Shown here: piece after piece, positions 44,188 through 54,942 of the stretch
How positions within the stretch are numbered: position 1 is the first letter of the stretch
How the letters are laid out: each line of letters starts with the position of its first letter
DNA from: Antarcticirhabdus aurantiaca
Lineage (GTDB): Bacteria; Pseudomonadota; Alphaproteobacteria; Rhizobiales; Rhizobiaceae
DNA: 64,000 nucleotides
Direction of reading: 5' to 3'
NCBI RefSeq assembly: GCF_009765365.1
Contig: NZ_VTOM01000012.1
Coordinates: forward strand, 62,001-126,000
Made by a program: the position numbers and the translations under genes
Notes under the pieces: generated by a model
What the model was told of the DNA's origin: nothing
The model's database searches: none
What the model saw: only the letters and a program-made list of their open reading frames with translations

Positions 44188-44862
44188 TCAGCCGCCGCGC
44201 AGCGGCGAGATGGCGATCTCGACGCGGCGGTTCTGGGCGCGCCCCGCTTCCGTCGCGTTGGAGGCGATCGGCCGGCTCTCGCCGAAGCCGCGGTCGTTGA
44301 GGCGCGAGCCCGAGATGCCGCGGCTCGCCAGGTACTGCGCCACCGCCCCGGCCCGGCGCTGCGAGAGCGCGAGGTTGTAGCTGTCCGACCCTTGGGAATC
44401 GGTGTGGCCGTCGATGTTGATGATGCTGTCGCGGTATTCCAGGAACACCAGCGCCACGGCTTGCAGCGTCTGCTCGAAGCCCGGCAGGATGCGGTCGCCG
44501 TCGGTCGGGAAGGTGATGTTGGAGGGCATGTTGAGGATGATGCGGTCGCCGACGCGCGTCACGGAAACGCCGGAGCCCTGCAGCGTGCGACGCAGCGCAT
44601 CCTCCTGCCGGTCCATGTAGGTGCCGATGGCGCCGCCGCCGAGCGCGCCGATGCCCGCGCCGATCAGCGCCGCGTTGCCCTCGTCGACGCCGGCCGCCCG
44701 GCCGACGAGATAGCCGCCGAGCGCCCCGACGCCCGCGCCGATGCCGACGCCGCCGGCCGTGTTCGAGAGGCGGCCTTCGCCCGTATAGGGGTCCGTCGTG
44801 CAGCCGGCGAGAAGGCCGAGGCTCAGCGCCGCGCAGATGAGGCCGGTGGTGGTCTTGGTCAT
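44188..44862 (-). CDS. OmpA-family lipoprotein with glycine-zipper (YiaD-like)
   Basis: A 224-residue protein with the signal MTKTTTGLICAALSLGLLAGC ending in a lipobox. A glycine-zipper segment (GGVGIGAGVGALGGYLVG, and GAGIGALGGGAIGTYMDR) follows, then an OmpA C-terminal peptidoglycan-binding domain: INIDGHTDSQGSDSYNLALS, QRRAGAVAQYL and GFGESRPIASNATEAGR with NRRVEI. It probably tethers the outer membrane to peptidoglycan. The start at 44862 is the only Met before the signal. Confidence 0.92.
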   Translation of the reverse strand: MTKTTTGLICAALSLGLLAGCTTDPYTGEGRLSNTAGGVGIGAGVGALGGYLVGRAAGVDEGNAALIGAGIGALGGGAIGTYMDRQEDALRRTLQGSGVSVTRVGDRIILNMPSNITFPTDGDRILPGFEQTLQAVALVFLEYRDSIINIDGHTDSQGSDSYNLALSQRRAGAVAQYLASRGISGSRLNDRGFGESRPIASNATEAGRAQNRRVEIAISPLRGG

Positions 44863-45325
44863 GGTTCGAATCGCTCGTTCCCCCGCCCGGCCGTTCCCCC
44901 GGCCCGGCTTGTGATCACGTCCCGGCGGCACCGAACCACCGGAGGCTGGTGCGAGGGTTGGGCGGCGATCCGTGGCGCGAGCGTGGCGGAGGTCGGCGCC
45001 GCCGCGCTTTTGCCGCGGTGATGGTGCGCGGGTGCAACGGACGGTTGGCAGGCGGCGTCCGTCGCGACGATCCTCGACGCCGAGACAAGGAAGCCTTCCC
45101 CGCCGCGAGCGGCGGGCCGCGGCACGGGGTGCGCCGACGCGGCGGTGGGCGACAAAGTTCGCGGCTTCAACGGGCGCGACCACGCGGCGCCGTGAAGGGC
45201 GGGTAGCCGCTGCCGCTGCCGCTGCCGCTGCCGCTGCCGCTGCCGCTGCCGCGGCGCGATCGCGTACGGTGAGACTTGCGCGCAGGCAGCGAATCGCTCA
45301 ATCTCCGAACAAAAGGAGAACGGTC
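44863..45325. repeat. 463-bp intergenic region with a (CCGCTG)7 hexanucleotide tandem repeat
   Basis: The region between the OmpA-type gene and the GFA gene carries no supported gene. Seven exact copies of CCGCTG run from 45207 to 45248, with a degenerate eighth (CCGCGG) to 45254, about 70 bp upstream of the GFA start. Hexamer number could vary by slippage without changing reading frame; since it is intergenic it might alter promoter spacing. Antisense frames across it give only alternating Gly-Ser or Ala runs. Confidence 0.8.
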
Positions 45326-45724
45326 ATGACGCACACGGGTGGGTGCCGCTGCGGAGCGATCCGCTATCGCGTGGACGGGCAGCCGGCGCACAGCGCGCTC
45401 TGCCACTGCGCCGACTGTCGCCGCTCGGCCGGCGCGCCGATGGTCGGCTGGGCGCTGTTTCCCCGCGAGCGCGTCGCGATCGAGGGGACGCCCGTCACCT
45501 ACGAGTCCTCGCCCGGCACGTTCCGGCAGTTCTGCGGCACCTGCGGGACGGGTCTGTTCTTCGTCAACGAGGCGGTGTTCCCCGACCAGATCGATATCCA
45601 GTTCGCGACGCTCGACGATCCCGACGCCCTGCCGCCGCAGGCCCGCATCCAGACCGCCGAGGCGGCGGCCTGGTTCGCCCGCTTCGGCGAACTGCCGGCC
45701 TTCGAGCGCTTTCCGGCCGAGTAG
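45326..45724 (+). CDS. GFA-family zinc protein (glutathione-dependent formaldehyde-activating-like)
   Basis: A 132-residue Mss4-like fold protein. Zinc-site cysteines lie in GGCRCGAIRYRV, LCHCADCRRSAG and FCGTCGTGLFF, the GFA signature. Members include S-hydroxymethylglutathione synthase and many of unknown activity; without formaldehyde genes nearby the substrate is open. AAAAGGAG precedes the ATG at 45326. Confidence 0.9.
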   Translation: MTHTGGCRCGAIRYRVDGQPAHSALCHCADCRRSAGAPMVGWALFPRERVAIEGTPVTYESSPGTFRQFCGTCGTGLFFVNEAVFPDQIDIQFATLDDPDALPPQARIQTAEAAAWFARFGELPAFERFPAE

Positions 45725-45795
45725 GGTGGCGCGACGCGCCGGCCCGCTCGACGCGAGGCACATGCCGGGGAGGCCGGCCTCCCCGGCGAGGCGGA

Positions 45796-46827
45796 TCAGG
45801 CCGCCCGCTTCTTGGCGAGGAGGCCGCGATTGACGAGGAGTTCGGCGATCTGGACGGCGTTGAGGGCGGCGCCCTTGCGCAGGTTGTCGGCGACGACCCA
45901 GATGTTGAGGCCGTTCTCCAGCGTCTGGTCCTCGCGGATGCGGCTGATGTAGGTCGCGTCCTCGCCGGCCGACTCGATCGGCGTGACGTAGCCGCCGTCC
46001 TCGCGCTTGTCGATCACGAGGCAGCCCGGCGCCTCGCGCAGGATGGCGCGGGCCTCGTCCGCCGTGATCGGCTTCTCGAACTCGATGTTGACGGCTTCCG
46101 AATGGCCGATGAAGACGGGCACGCGCACGGCCGTGCAGGTGACCTTGATCTTCGGGTCGAGGATCTTCTTGGTCTCGGCCATGACCTTCCACTCTTCCTT
46201 CGTCTGGCCGTCCTCCATGAAGACGTCGATGTGGGGAATGACGTTGAAGGCGATGCGCTTGGTGAACTTCTTGCGCTCCACCTCGTCGGCGACGAAGACG
46301 GCGCGCGACTGGGTGAAGAGCTCGTCCATGCCTTCCTTGCCGGCGCCCGAGACCGACTGGTAGGTCGAGACGACCACGCGCTTGATGGTGGCGGCGTCGT
46401 GGAGGGGCTTCAGCGCCACGACGAGCTGGGCCGTCGAGCAGTTCGGGTTGGCGATGATGTTCTTGCGCGTGAAGCCCGCGACCGCGTCGGCGTTCACTTC
46501 CGGCACGATCAGGGGAACGTCGGCGTCGTAGCGCCAGGCCGAGGAGTTGTCGATCACGACGCAGCCTTGCGCGCCGATCCGCGGCGACCACTCCTTGGCG
46601 ATCGAGCCGCCCGCCGACATCAGGCAGATGTCGGTACCGGAAAAGTCGTAGCTGTCGAGGGACTTCACCTTCAGCGTCTTGTCGCCGAACGAAACCTCGG
46701 TGCCCTGCGAGCGGCGCGAGGCGAGCGCCACGACCTCGTCGGCGGGGAAGCCGCGCTCGTCGAGGATGGAGAGCATTTCGCGCCCGACATTGCCGGTCGC
46801 GCCGACGACGGCGATCCTGTAACCCAT
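45796..46827 (-). CDS. asd: Aspartate-semialdehyde dehydrogenase
   Basis: A 343-residue NADP-dependent enzyme that reduces aspartyl phosphate to aspartate semialdehyde, the branch point to lysine, threonine, methionine and diaminopimelate. The NADP motif is VVGATGNVGREML, the active-site cysteine lies in NIIANPNCSTAQLV, and the substrate-binding part includes VPVFIGHSEAVNIEFE. Length and motifs fit the bacterial family. It reads away from a 280-bp gap that should hold its promoter. Confidence 0.96.
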   Translation of the reverse strand: MGYRIAVVGATGNVGREMLSILDERGFPADEVVALASRRSQGTEVSFGDKTLKVKSLDSYDFSGTDICLMSAGGSIAKEWSPRIGAQGCVVIDNSSAWRYDADVPLIVPEVNADAVAGFTRKNIIANPNCSTAQLVVALKPLHDAATIKRVVVSTYQSVSGAGKEGMDELFTQSRAVFVADEVERKKFTKRIAFNVIPHIDVFMEDGQTKEEWKVMAETKKILDPKIKVTCTAVRVPVFIGHSEAVNIEFEKPITADEARAILREAPGCLVIDKREDGGYVTPIESAGEDATYISRIREDQTLENGLNIWVVADNLRKGAALNAVQIAELLVNRGLLAKKRAA

Positions 46828-47109
46828 GGGGAAGTCCGATCCTTGGCGGCTCCCCTTCGGCCCGAATGCCGCGCGCTTGTGCTCCGCCCCGGGGGAGACA
46901 AGCGGGGCGAAGACGTCAGGCGGTAATGAGGGTTTTGGCGCGCGCGATCATGGAGCGGCATATGCGCCGGGCGCGGACCCAAGTCAATCCGTCGCGCCGG
47001 CGATTCGCCGCCGCGCCCGGAACGCGAAAAGGGCCGGCCCCCTCGCGGGATGCCGACCCTGTTTCACCCGAGCGCCCGATACGCGACGCGGGCTCTGCGG
47101 AGCTGTGCG

Positions 47110-47217
47110 TCAGTAGCGACGGGCGCCGGCCTGCTGCGGCTGACGACGCTCGGCGCGCTGAGCGATCTTCTTCGTCACCCAACCCAGGAACACGGCCTTC
47201 AGGATCCCACGGATCAT
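47110..47217 (-). CDS. Very short protein (35 aa) with strong ribosome-binding site
   Basis: A 35-residue ORF, MIRGILKAVFLGWVTKKIAQ then RAERRQPQQAGARRY, with a hydrophobic N-terminal helix and a strongly basic C-terminus. Upstream on the minus strand ACAAGGAG stands at ideal spacing. It is read convergently toward the asd promoter gap. No homologue is recognised; the size and SD make it a credible small membrane-associated protein. Confidence 0.6.
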   Translation of the reverse strand: MIRGILKAVFLGWVTKKIAQRAERRQPQQAGARRY

Positions 47218-47474
47218 CTTCGCTCTCCTTGTCTCGTTGCTTGGAAGAATGCGCCAGGCGGCGGATGGTTGCGTGCGACTTGGTGGATCGGCCACCGCGC
47301 CGCGGGAGCGTCCGGGTCGCCTCCTCCGAAAGAGGGGCGGGATAACCTAGGGGAGGCTTAATTTTTCGTTTGTGATCGCTTGACGATTGCGTAGCTTGCC
47401 TGAGTCGCGCCGGGGAGGGTGCGGCGCATCCGTTCGCGAAGCATCGGGAACGGCAGGGAGGGAGACAGACCACA

Positions 47475-49205
<1,731 letters not shown>

Positions 49206-49225
49206 CCGGCTTCGACTGAAGCGGA

Positions 49226-49260
49226 ACGGGCCGCCGGGGCGATCCGGCGGCCCGTTTCCT
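49226..49260 (+). terminator. Rho-independent terminator after the MFS gene
   Basis: ACGGGCCGCCGG (49226-49237) and CCGGCGGCCCGT (49244-49255) form a 12-bp perfect stem with a 6-base loop, followed by TTCCT. It ends the transporter transcript before the HerA-like gene. Confidence 0.8.
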
Positions 49261-49397
49261 GTCGGGCGCCGAATCTGTGGATAGAGGGCCGGTCGTGGAA
49301 ACGTCCGGGTAACCCTGCGTGTTAATCTCGTGGCGCGCGGCGGTCCGGCATCGGGCCGCCGCGCCTCATTCGCATGACACGTCTTCGAGGAGCCCCC

Positions 49398-50930
49398 ATG
49401 ACCTTTGCCGTCGATCTCGGATTTGCGGAAAAAGGCGGGCCGGCCCATCTCGACCTGGAAGAGCTCCTGTCGACGCGCCTTCTCGTCCAGGGCAATTCGG
49501 GCTCGGGCAAGTCGCACCTCCTGCGCCGCCTCCTGGAGCGCAGCGCCGGACAGGTGCAGCAGGCGATCATCGACCCCGAGGGCGACTTCGTGACGCTCGC
49601 CGACAAGTACGGCCACGTCGTCGTCGACGGCAACCGCACGCCCAACGAGCTCGCCCGCATCGCCCAGCGCATCCGCAAGCACCGGGCCTCTGTCGTCCTC
49701 GACCTCGAGGGCCACGATGCCGAGGCGCAGATGATGATCGCGGCGCACTTCCTGAACGGTCTCTTCGACGCCGACCGGGCGCACTGGTACCCGATGCTCG
49801 TCGCGGTCGACGAGGCGCACCTCTTCGCCCCCGCCATGGCCGGCGAGCATTCCGACGAGGCGCGCCGCGCCTCGCTCGGCGCGATGAGCAATCTCATGTG
49901 CCGCGGCCGAAAGCGCGGGCTCGCCGGCATCATCGCCACGCAGCGCCTCGCCAAGCTCGCCAAGAACGTCGCGGCCGAGGCCTCGAACTTCCTGATGGGC
50001 CGCACCTTCCTCGACATCGACATGGCGCGGGCCGCCGATCTCCTCGGCATCGACCGGCGCGGCGCCGAGCAGTTCCGCGACCTCAAGACCGGCGAATTCG
50101 TGGCGCTCGGCCCCGCTTTGTCGCGCCGCCCGATGCCGATCCGCATCGGCCCCGTCGAGACGGCCGGGCGCTCGGGCCGCCCGACGCTGATGCCCTTGCC
50201 CGAACTCGCGCCGCAGGACATGGCCGACCTCATCATGGCTCCGCCCGGCGTCGACGAGGAGCCCGCCTACCGCCCGCCCGAGCGCCCCTCCGCCTCGACG
50301 GGCGACATCCTGTCCCGCGTCGCGGCGCCGACCGCCGAGCCGGAGGTCGACGACGACCCGCGCGGCCCCGAGGAGCGGGCGGCCATCGTCGACGCGATCT
50401 TCGCCGACATGCTGGCGGACCCCGACGCCGCCTTCCGGCCCGTGCCGGTGCTCTACCAGGACTTCCTCGTCCACTGCCGCTTGAAGCGCCTGCGCGGGGT
50501 CGAGACCGACATGGCCGCCTTCCGCCGCCGCCTCGCCATGGCGCGGGCCGGGCTGTCGGGCGCGGCCGGGGACGATCCGGAATGGGAGAACGCGCTCGCC
50601 CGCGGCATCGACCTGCCCGAGGACATGCAGGGCGTCTACGCCATGATCCTGCGTGCCGCGCGCGACGGGGCGGACTGTCCGTCCGACGCCGCGCTCGCCC
50701 AGGCCTATGGCAGCCACTCGCCCTCGCGCGGACGCTTCATCCTGTCCTTCATGGCCGAGCGCGGGCTGATCCGCTCGGAAGCCGACTTCCGCGGCAACCG
50801 CGTCGTCACCATCCCCGGCACGCCCTGGCGCACCGCCCCGCAGACGGCGCTGAAGAAGGTCGCGAGCCCCGCCGACGAGGCGCGGGCACGCCGGCTTGCA
50901 AGGCAGCAGGCGATGCTGGGCGGGGCCTGA
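49398..50930 (+). CDS. HerA-like ATP-binding protein (DUF87 family)
   Basis: A 510-residue protein from the ATG at 49398 with GAGGAG upstream. Walker A is GNSGSGKSHLLRRLLE (residues 32-39 core), followed by IDPEGDF. Walker B is VAVDEAHLFAP, and RKRGLAGIIATQRLAKL with SNFLMGRTFL resembles the sensor region of HerA/FtsK-type ATPases. The C-terminal half (from about residue 300) is helical with a winged-helix-like end. Such proteins are DNA translocase-like or unknown ATPases. No nuclease partner (NurA) is adjacent. Confidence 0.88.
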   Translation: MTFAVDLGFAEKGGPAHLDLEELLSTRLLVQGNSGSGKSHLLRRLLERSAGQVQQAIIDPEGDFVTLADKYGHVVVDGNRTPNELARIAQRIRKHRASVVLDLEGHDAEAQMMIAAHFLNGLFDADRAHWYPMLVAVDEAHLFAPAMAGEHSDEARRASLGAMSNLMCRGRKRGLAGIIATQRLAKLAKNVAAEASNFLMGRTFLDIDMARAADLLGIDRRGAEQFRDLKTGEFVALGPALSRRPMPIRIGPVETAGRSGRPTLMPLPELAPQDMADLIMAPPGVDEEPAYRPPERPSASTGDILSRVAAPTAEPEVDDDPRGPEERAAIVDAIFADMLADPDAAFRPVPVLYQDFLVHCRLKRLRGVETDMAAFRRRLAMARAGLSGAAGDDPEWENALARGIDLPEDMQGVYAMILRAARDGADCPSDAALAQAYGSHSPSRGRFILSFMAERGLIRSEADFRGNRVVTIPGTPWRTAPQTALKKVASPADEARARRLARQQAMLGGA

Positions 50931-50973
50931 GGACAACGGGGCGGCGGGTGAAAAGCCGCTCCGACCCCATCTT

Positions 50974-51014
50974 CCACTTCGTCATCCCTGGGCAGGCCCG
51001 GGATGACGAAGTGG
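50974..51014. terminator. Perfect 15-bp hairpin between convergent genes (palindromic repeat family)
   Basis: CCACTTCGTCATCCC (50974-50988) pairs with its exact complement at 51000-51014 around an 11-base loop. It lies between converging stops (50930 and 51050), and its core is shared with the elements at 6800 and 25284. It is probably a bidirectional terminator. Confidence 0.7.
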
Positions 51015-51049
51015 TGAAAAATGCGGGAGGCAGGACGACGTGGTCGAAT

Positions 51050-51679
51050 TCAGCCCGCGTCCTCGATCTCCAGGATGCGCTGCACCGCCGGGCGGGCCTT
51101 CACGCGGTCGTAATGGGCGAAGACGCGGGGGAAGCGGGTCTCGTCGGCGATGCCGCGCTCGCGCAGCCAGCCGGTGAAGGTGAAGAGGTAGGGGTCGGAC
51201 ACGCTGTAGCTGTCGCCGTGAACGAAGGTGCGGCCGTCGCCGAGGCGCTCCTCGATCGTGCCGAACTGCTCGACGAGGTTCTGCGGCACCTTGGCGCGCA
51301 TGGCCGCCTGCGCCGCCTCGTCGTCGGCCCAGCGCGCCGCGCGTCGGTCGTGCGCGAAGGACACGTGGACCGTCGAGGCGAGATAAAGGTTGAAGGCCAG
51401 CATGTCGGCCGCGGCGAAGGGGTCGTTGGCGGGGCTGAGGCCCGCTTCCGGGAAGCTCGCCGCGATAAAGGCGAGAACGGCCGGGCATTCGGTGACGACG
51501 CGCCCGTCGACCTTGAGCGCCGGGACCTTGCCCTTCGGGTTGACCGCTAGGAATTCGGGGCGGTGCTGCTCGCCGTCCTTGAGGCTGACGCGCACGCGCT
51601 CGTAGGGCGCGCCGGTCTCCTCCAGCGCGATGTGGGCGGCCCGCGAGCAGGCGTTGGGCGAGTAGTAGAGCGTCATCAT
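51050..51679 (-). CDS. Glutathione S-transferase, beta-class-like
   Basis: A 209-residue GST. The thioredoxin-like N-terminal domain begins MMTLYYSPNACSRAAHIALE, with the beta-class cysteine in NACS, and has KVPALKVDGRVVTECPAVL, the cis-Pro and glutathione gamma-glutamyl site. The C-terminal helical domain ends with VHGDSYSVSDPYLFTFTGW, a conserved folding motif. It conjugates or reduces electrophiles with glutathione. GGGGAGA precedes the tandem ATG. Confidence 0.92.
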   Translation of the reverse strand: MMTLYYSPNACSRAAHIALEETGAPYERVRVSLKDGEQHRPEFLAVNPKGKVPALKVDGRVVTECPAVLAFIAASFPEAGLSPANDPFAAADMLAFNLYLASTVHVSFAHDRRAARWADDEAAQAAMRAKVPQNLVEQFGTIEERLGDGRTFVHGDSYSVSDPYLFTFTGWLRERGIADETRFPRVFAHYDRVKARPAVQRILEIEDAG

Positions 51680-51714
51680 CTTACGTCGTCTCCCCTGTCT
51701 TGGCTTCCCAAGGG

Positions 51715-52299
51715 TTAGACGTCGAGCCCCAGGATGCGCAAGCTGCCGACGATCATCCCGTCGTCCATGGCGAGCGTGACGGCGAGTTCCAGGGCGAGAC
51801 CGAGAAGGATCGTCGCCCATAGCGGGATCTTCGCCGCCACGAAGAAGCCGAGCGCCACGAAGAGCGTGTCCGTGAAGGAGTTGAGGAGGCTGTCGCCCGT
51901 ATAGGGGACGGCGCCGCTCGGCGCGTGGAAGAGGGCGATGGTGAAGGGGAGGTTCTCCACCACCTCCCAGATCGCGCTGCCCATGATCGCCACCACCGCC
52001 TTCTGCCCGAGCCCCCAGAAGGGCCGCATCCGGTCGATGAAGACGAAGAGCCCGAGGCCGAACAGGACGTGGAGGGCCGAGTACCAGTCCGACACCTGCT
52101 GGCTGTTGCCGTTGGCGTCGAAGGCGTGCTGGAAGAGAAGGATCGTGCCGCACGAGCAGACCGCGTCGTGGCCGAGCGCGGCGAGGACGAGGAGCTTCGT
52201 CGCGACGATGAGGACGACGAGCAGGACCTGCACCGCCCGGCGCGGCGGCACGGGCGCCTCGGCCTCGGTCTCGAAGAAGGGATCGGCGCTGCGGCTCAT
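51715..52299 (-). CDS. DUF2585 family membrane protein (UPF0314)
   Basis: A 194-residue polytopic protein with five or so helices (VQVLLVVLIVATKLLVLAAL, WYSALHVLFGLGLFVFID, KAVVAIMGSAIWEVVENLPF, and LWATILLGLALELAVTLAM). It is a UPF0314/DUF2585 protein common in Hyphomicrobiales, of unknown role. The ATG at 52299 is chosen over an upstream TTG at 52332. It has no obvious ribosome-binding site. Confidence 0.85.
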   Translation of the reverse strand: MSRSADPFFETEAEAPVPPRRAVQVLLVVLIVATKLLVLAALGHDAVCSCGTILLFQHAFDANGNSQQVSDWYSALHVLFGLGLFVFIDRMRPFWGLGQKAVVAIMGSAIWEVVENLPFTIALFHAPSGAVPYTGDSLLNSFTDTLFVALGFFVAAKIPLWATILLGLALELAVTLAMDDGMIVGSLRILGLDV

Positions 52300-52480
52300 G
52301 GGGAGGCCGCGCCGCGGATCGGCGCCGGCCAAGCGATCGCCGTCGATGGAAGGACCTGTTCGGGTTTCAATTTCTCTGCGTTCTGTCAGAAGAAGGACGG
52401 GAAGGCCGCGGGGAATACCTGCTGCGCGCGCGTCCGCCTTCCAGTGCCGCGCGCCGGCGAAAACCTTAGATGACCGCGCC

Positions 52481-53764
52481 TTGCACCTCGCCCTCCTTTG
52501 TCCGCCCTTCTACAGCCATCTCCGGGTCTTCGAAGCGCTGGGCAGTGAGCTCGCCGCGCGCGGCCATCGCGTCACGCTGGTGCTCAACGCGGGCGCGGCC
52601 GAACCGCTCGGTGCGACGCGGCGTCTCACCACCGTCGAGGCCGAGCATGCCGGCCGGGGCACGCCGCCGGCGGTGCTGGCCATGCGCGGCGCCGCGCGCC
52701 CGACGGGCATCCTTGGCACGCTGCGCACCGTCGCCGATACCGCCCGGCTGACGGACGAGCTCTGCCGCGAGGGGCCGGGGCTCCTCGCCGCCCTCGGCGC
52801 CGAGGCGATCGTCGGCGACGAGACCGAAGGCGCCGCCGGCCTTCTCGCCGCCCGTCTCGGGCTGCCGCTCGTCTCGATCGCCTGCGGCCTGCCGGTCGAT
52901 CCCGATCCCGCCGTGCCGCTGCCCTATCTCGCCTGGGACTACGATCCGAGCGAGAAAGGGCTGAAGCGCAATGCCGGGGGGCGGACGGTCGCGCGGCTCC
53001 TTCTGACGCGCCAGCGCCGCGTCCTGGCCCTGTGGGCGCGCCGTTTCGGGCTGGAGCCGCGCGAGGGGGCGGAGGACTGGACCTCGACGCGGCTGCGCCT
53101 GTCGCAGACGGTTCCCGCCTTCGACTTTCCCCATTCCGCGCCGAGCCCGATCCGCGGCGTCGGCCCGATCCGAGCCCGCGAGAGCGCCGGTGCGGATCGG
53201 GCGCTCGCCGACCTTCCGGCCGGGCGCCCGATCGTCTTCGCCTCGCTCGGCACCATGCAGGGGCACCGGCTCGGAATCTTCCGCACGGTCGCCGCCGCAT
53301 GCCGGCGGCTCGGGGCGGTGAGCGTCGTCGCCCATTGCGGGCGCTTGTCGCCGGCCGAAGCCGCCTCGATCGGCGCCGACCTCGTGCGCGACTTCTTTCC
53401 GCAGGGCCCGATCCTTGCCCGCGCCGATGCCTGCGTCTCGCATGGCGGGCTCAACACCGCGCTCGACGCGATGCAGGCGGGGACCCCGGTTCTCGCCGTG
53501 CCGATCGCCTTCGACCAGCCGGGCGTCGCCGCGCGCCTCGTTCATCACGGCGCCGGGCTGCGCCTCGGCCGCGTCCTTCTGTCCGCCCGCGCGGTCGAGA
53601 CGTCTCTTGCGCGGCTCCTGCAGGAGCCTAGCTTCCGAGCCAACGCGTCGCGTATCGGGCGCGAGATCGAACGGAGCGGCGGACGCAGCTTGGCGGCGGA
53701 CCTCATCGAAGAAGCCTTGGGCATCGGATCGTCGGCCGTTCGCAGCGGGGCCGCCGCGCGGTGA
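52481..53764 (+). CDS. crtX: Zeaxanthin glucosyltransferase-like (CrtX)
   Basis: A 427-residue GT1 glycosyltransferase. It begins at a TTG (MHLALLCPPFYSHLRVFEAL), right at the conserved CrtX start; no ATG in frame lies nearby and the ribosome-binding site is weak. The C-terminal UDP-sugar domain has PIVFASLGTMQGHRLGIF, then CVSHGGLNTALDAMQAGTPV, the hallmark of MGT/CrtX-type enzymes. It is expected to glycosylate xanthophyll hydroxyls. Its TGA overlaps the crtY GTG, so it is the first gene of the crt operon. Confidence 0.85.
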   Translation: MHLALLCPPFYSHLRVFEALGSELAARGHRVTLVLNAGAAEPLGATRRLTTVEAEHAGRGTPPAVLAMRGAARPTGILGTLRTVADTARLTDELCREGPGLLAALGAEAIVGDETEGAAGLLAARLGLPLVSIACGLPVDPDPAVPLPYLAWDYDPSEKGLKRNAGGRTVARLLLTRQRRVLALWARRFGLEPREGAEDWTSTRLRLSQTVPAFDFPHSAPSPIRGVGPIRARESAGADRALADLPAGRPIVFASLGTMQGHRLGIFRTVAAACRRLGAVSVVAHCGRLSPAEAASIGADLVRDFFPQGPILARADACVSHGGLNTALDAMQAGTPVLAVPIAFDQPGVAARLVHHGAGLRLGRVLLSARAVETSLARLLQEPSFRANASRIGREIERSGGRSLAADLIEEALGIGSSAVRSGAAAR

Positions 53765-54942
53765 GCGCGCGTTCGCGGCCCGTCGACCTCCTGCTCGTCG
53801 GGGGCGGTCTTGCCAACGGGCTCATCGCGTGGCGCCTCGCCGAAACGCGGCCGGACGTGTCGGTGCTCGTGCTCGAAGCCGGGCCGGAGATCGGCGGCAA
53901 CCACACCTGGTCCTTCCACGACGGCGACCTGACAGGCGATCAGCACCGCTGGACCGCCCCCTTCGTCGCCCATCGCTGGGCGCAGAACGAGGTGCGCTTT
54001 CCCGAGCGGCGCAAGACCCTTCCCACCGGCTATCGCTCGGCGACCTCCGCGCTGCTCGCCGAGGCGCTGCGGGCCCGGCTGGGCACGCGCATCCGGACCC
54101 GCGCCCGCGTTGCCGAGATCGCGCCGACGCGCGTCGTCCTCGACGGCGGCGAGACGATCGAGGCGGGCGCCGTTGTCGACGGCCGCGGACCCCGCCCGAG
54201 CCCGCACATGCGGCTCGGCTTCCAGAAGTTCCTCGGCATCGAGATCGAGACGCGCCGGCCCCACGGCCTTTCCGGGCCGATCATCATGGACGCGACGGTG
54301 CCGCAGACCGACGGCTACCGCTTCGTCTACTCGCTGCCCTTCGCGCCCGACCGCCTCCTCGTCGAGGACACCTACTACGCCGACGGCGAGGTGCTCGACA
54401 CGGCGCGGCTCGCCCGCGAGATCGAGACCTATGCCGAGGCGCAGGGCTGGGCGGTCGCCCGCATCGTCCGCGAGGAGGAGGGCATCCTGCCGATCGCGCT
54501 CGGCGGCAGCATCGAGGCCTTCTGGGACGAGAAGCGGGGCGTTCCGGCGAGCGGGCTCTCCGCCGCCCTGTTCCACCCGACCACCGGCTATTCGCTGCCC
54601 GACGCCGTGCGCCTCGCCGACCACCTCGCGACCCTGCCGGACCTGTCGGCGCCGGCGCTCTTCGCGGCAGTGCGGCGCCACTCGATCGCCATCTGGCGCG
54701 AGCGGCGCTTCTTCCGGATGCTGAACCGCATGCTTTTCCTCGCCGGTCCGCCGGAGGAGCGCTACCGCGTCCTCCAGCACTTCTACCGCCTCGATCCGGG
54801 GCTGGTCGCCCGCTTCTACGCCGCCCGGCTCACCGCCGCCGACAAGCTGCGCATCCTGACCGGGCGCCCGCCCGTTCCCGTCGGGGCCGCGTTGCGCGTC
54901 CTCGCCTTTCCCCCTCCGCCGAAGGGCTTCGCCGTCCCATGA
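53761..54942 (+). CDS. crtY: Lycopene beta-cyclase
   Basis: A 393-residue CrtY-type cyclase that closes beta rings at both ends of lycopene. The dinucleotide-binding motif is LLLVGGGLANGLIAW, followed by GGNHTWSFHDGDL, RVVDGRG-like VVDGRGPRPSPH, and PIALGGSIEAFWDEK. The later ALFHPTTGYSLPDAVRLAD and LNRMLFLAGPPEERYRVLQ are also CrtY signatures. The GTG start overlaps the crtX stop, and the stop overlaps the crtI start by ATGA. Confidence 0.94.
   Translation: MSARSRPVDLLLVGGGLANGLIAWRLAETRPDVSVLVLEAGPEIGGNHTWSFHDGDLTGDQHRWTAPFVAHRWAQNEVRFPERRKTLPTGYRSATSALLAEALRARLGTRIRTRARVAEIAPTRVVLDGGETIEAGAVVDGRGPRPSPHMRLGFQKFLGIEIETRRPHGLSGPIIMDATVPQTDGYRFVYSLPFAPDRLLVEDTYYADGEVLDTARLAREIETYAEAQGWAVARIVREEEGILPIALGGSIEAFWDEKRGVPASGLSAALFHPTTGYSLPDAVRLADHLATLPDLSAPALFAAVRRHSIAIWRERRFFRMLNRMLFLAGPPEERYRVLQHFYRLDPGLVARFYAARLTAADKLRILTGRPPVPVGAALRVLAFPPPPKGFAVP

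Noticed and set aside
45207-45254. CRISPR-like array or coding Gly-Ser repeat
   Set aside because: The unit is only six bases with no spacers, and no coding frame through it has supporting features.
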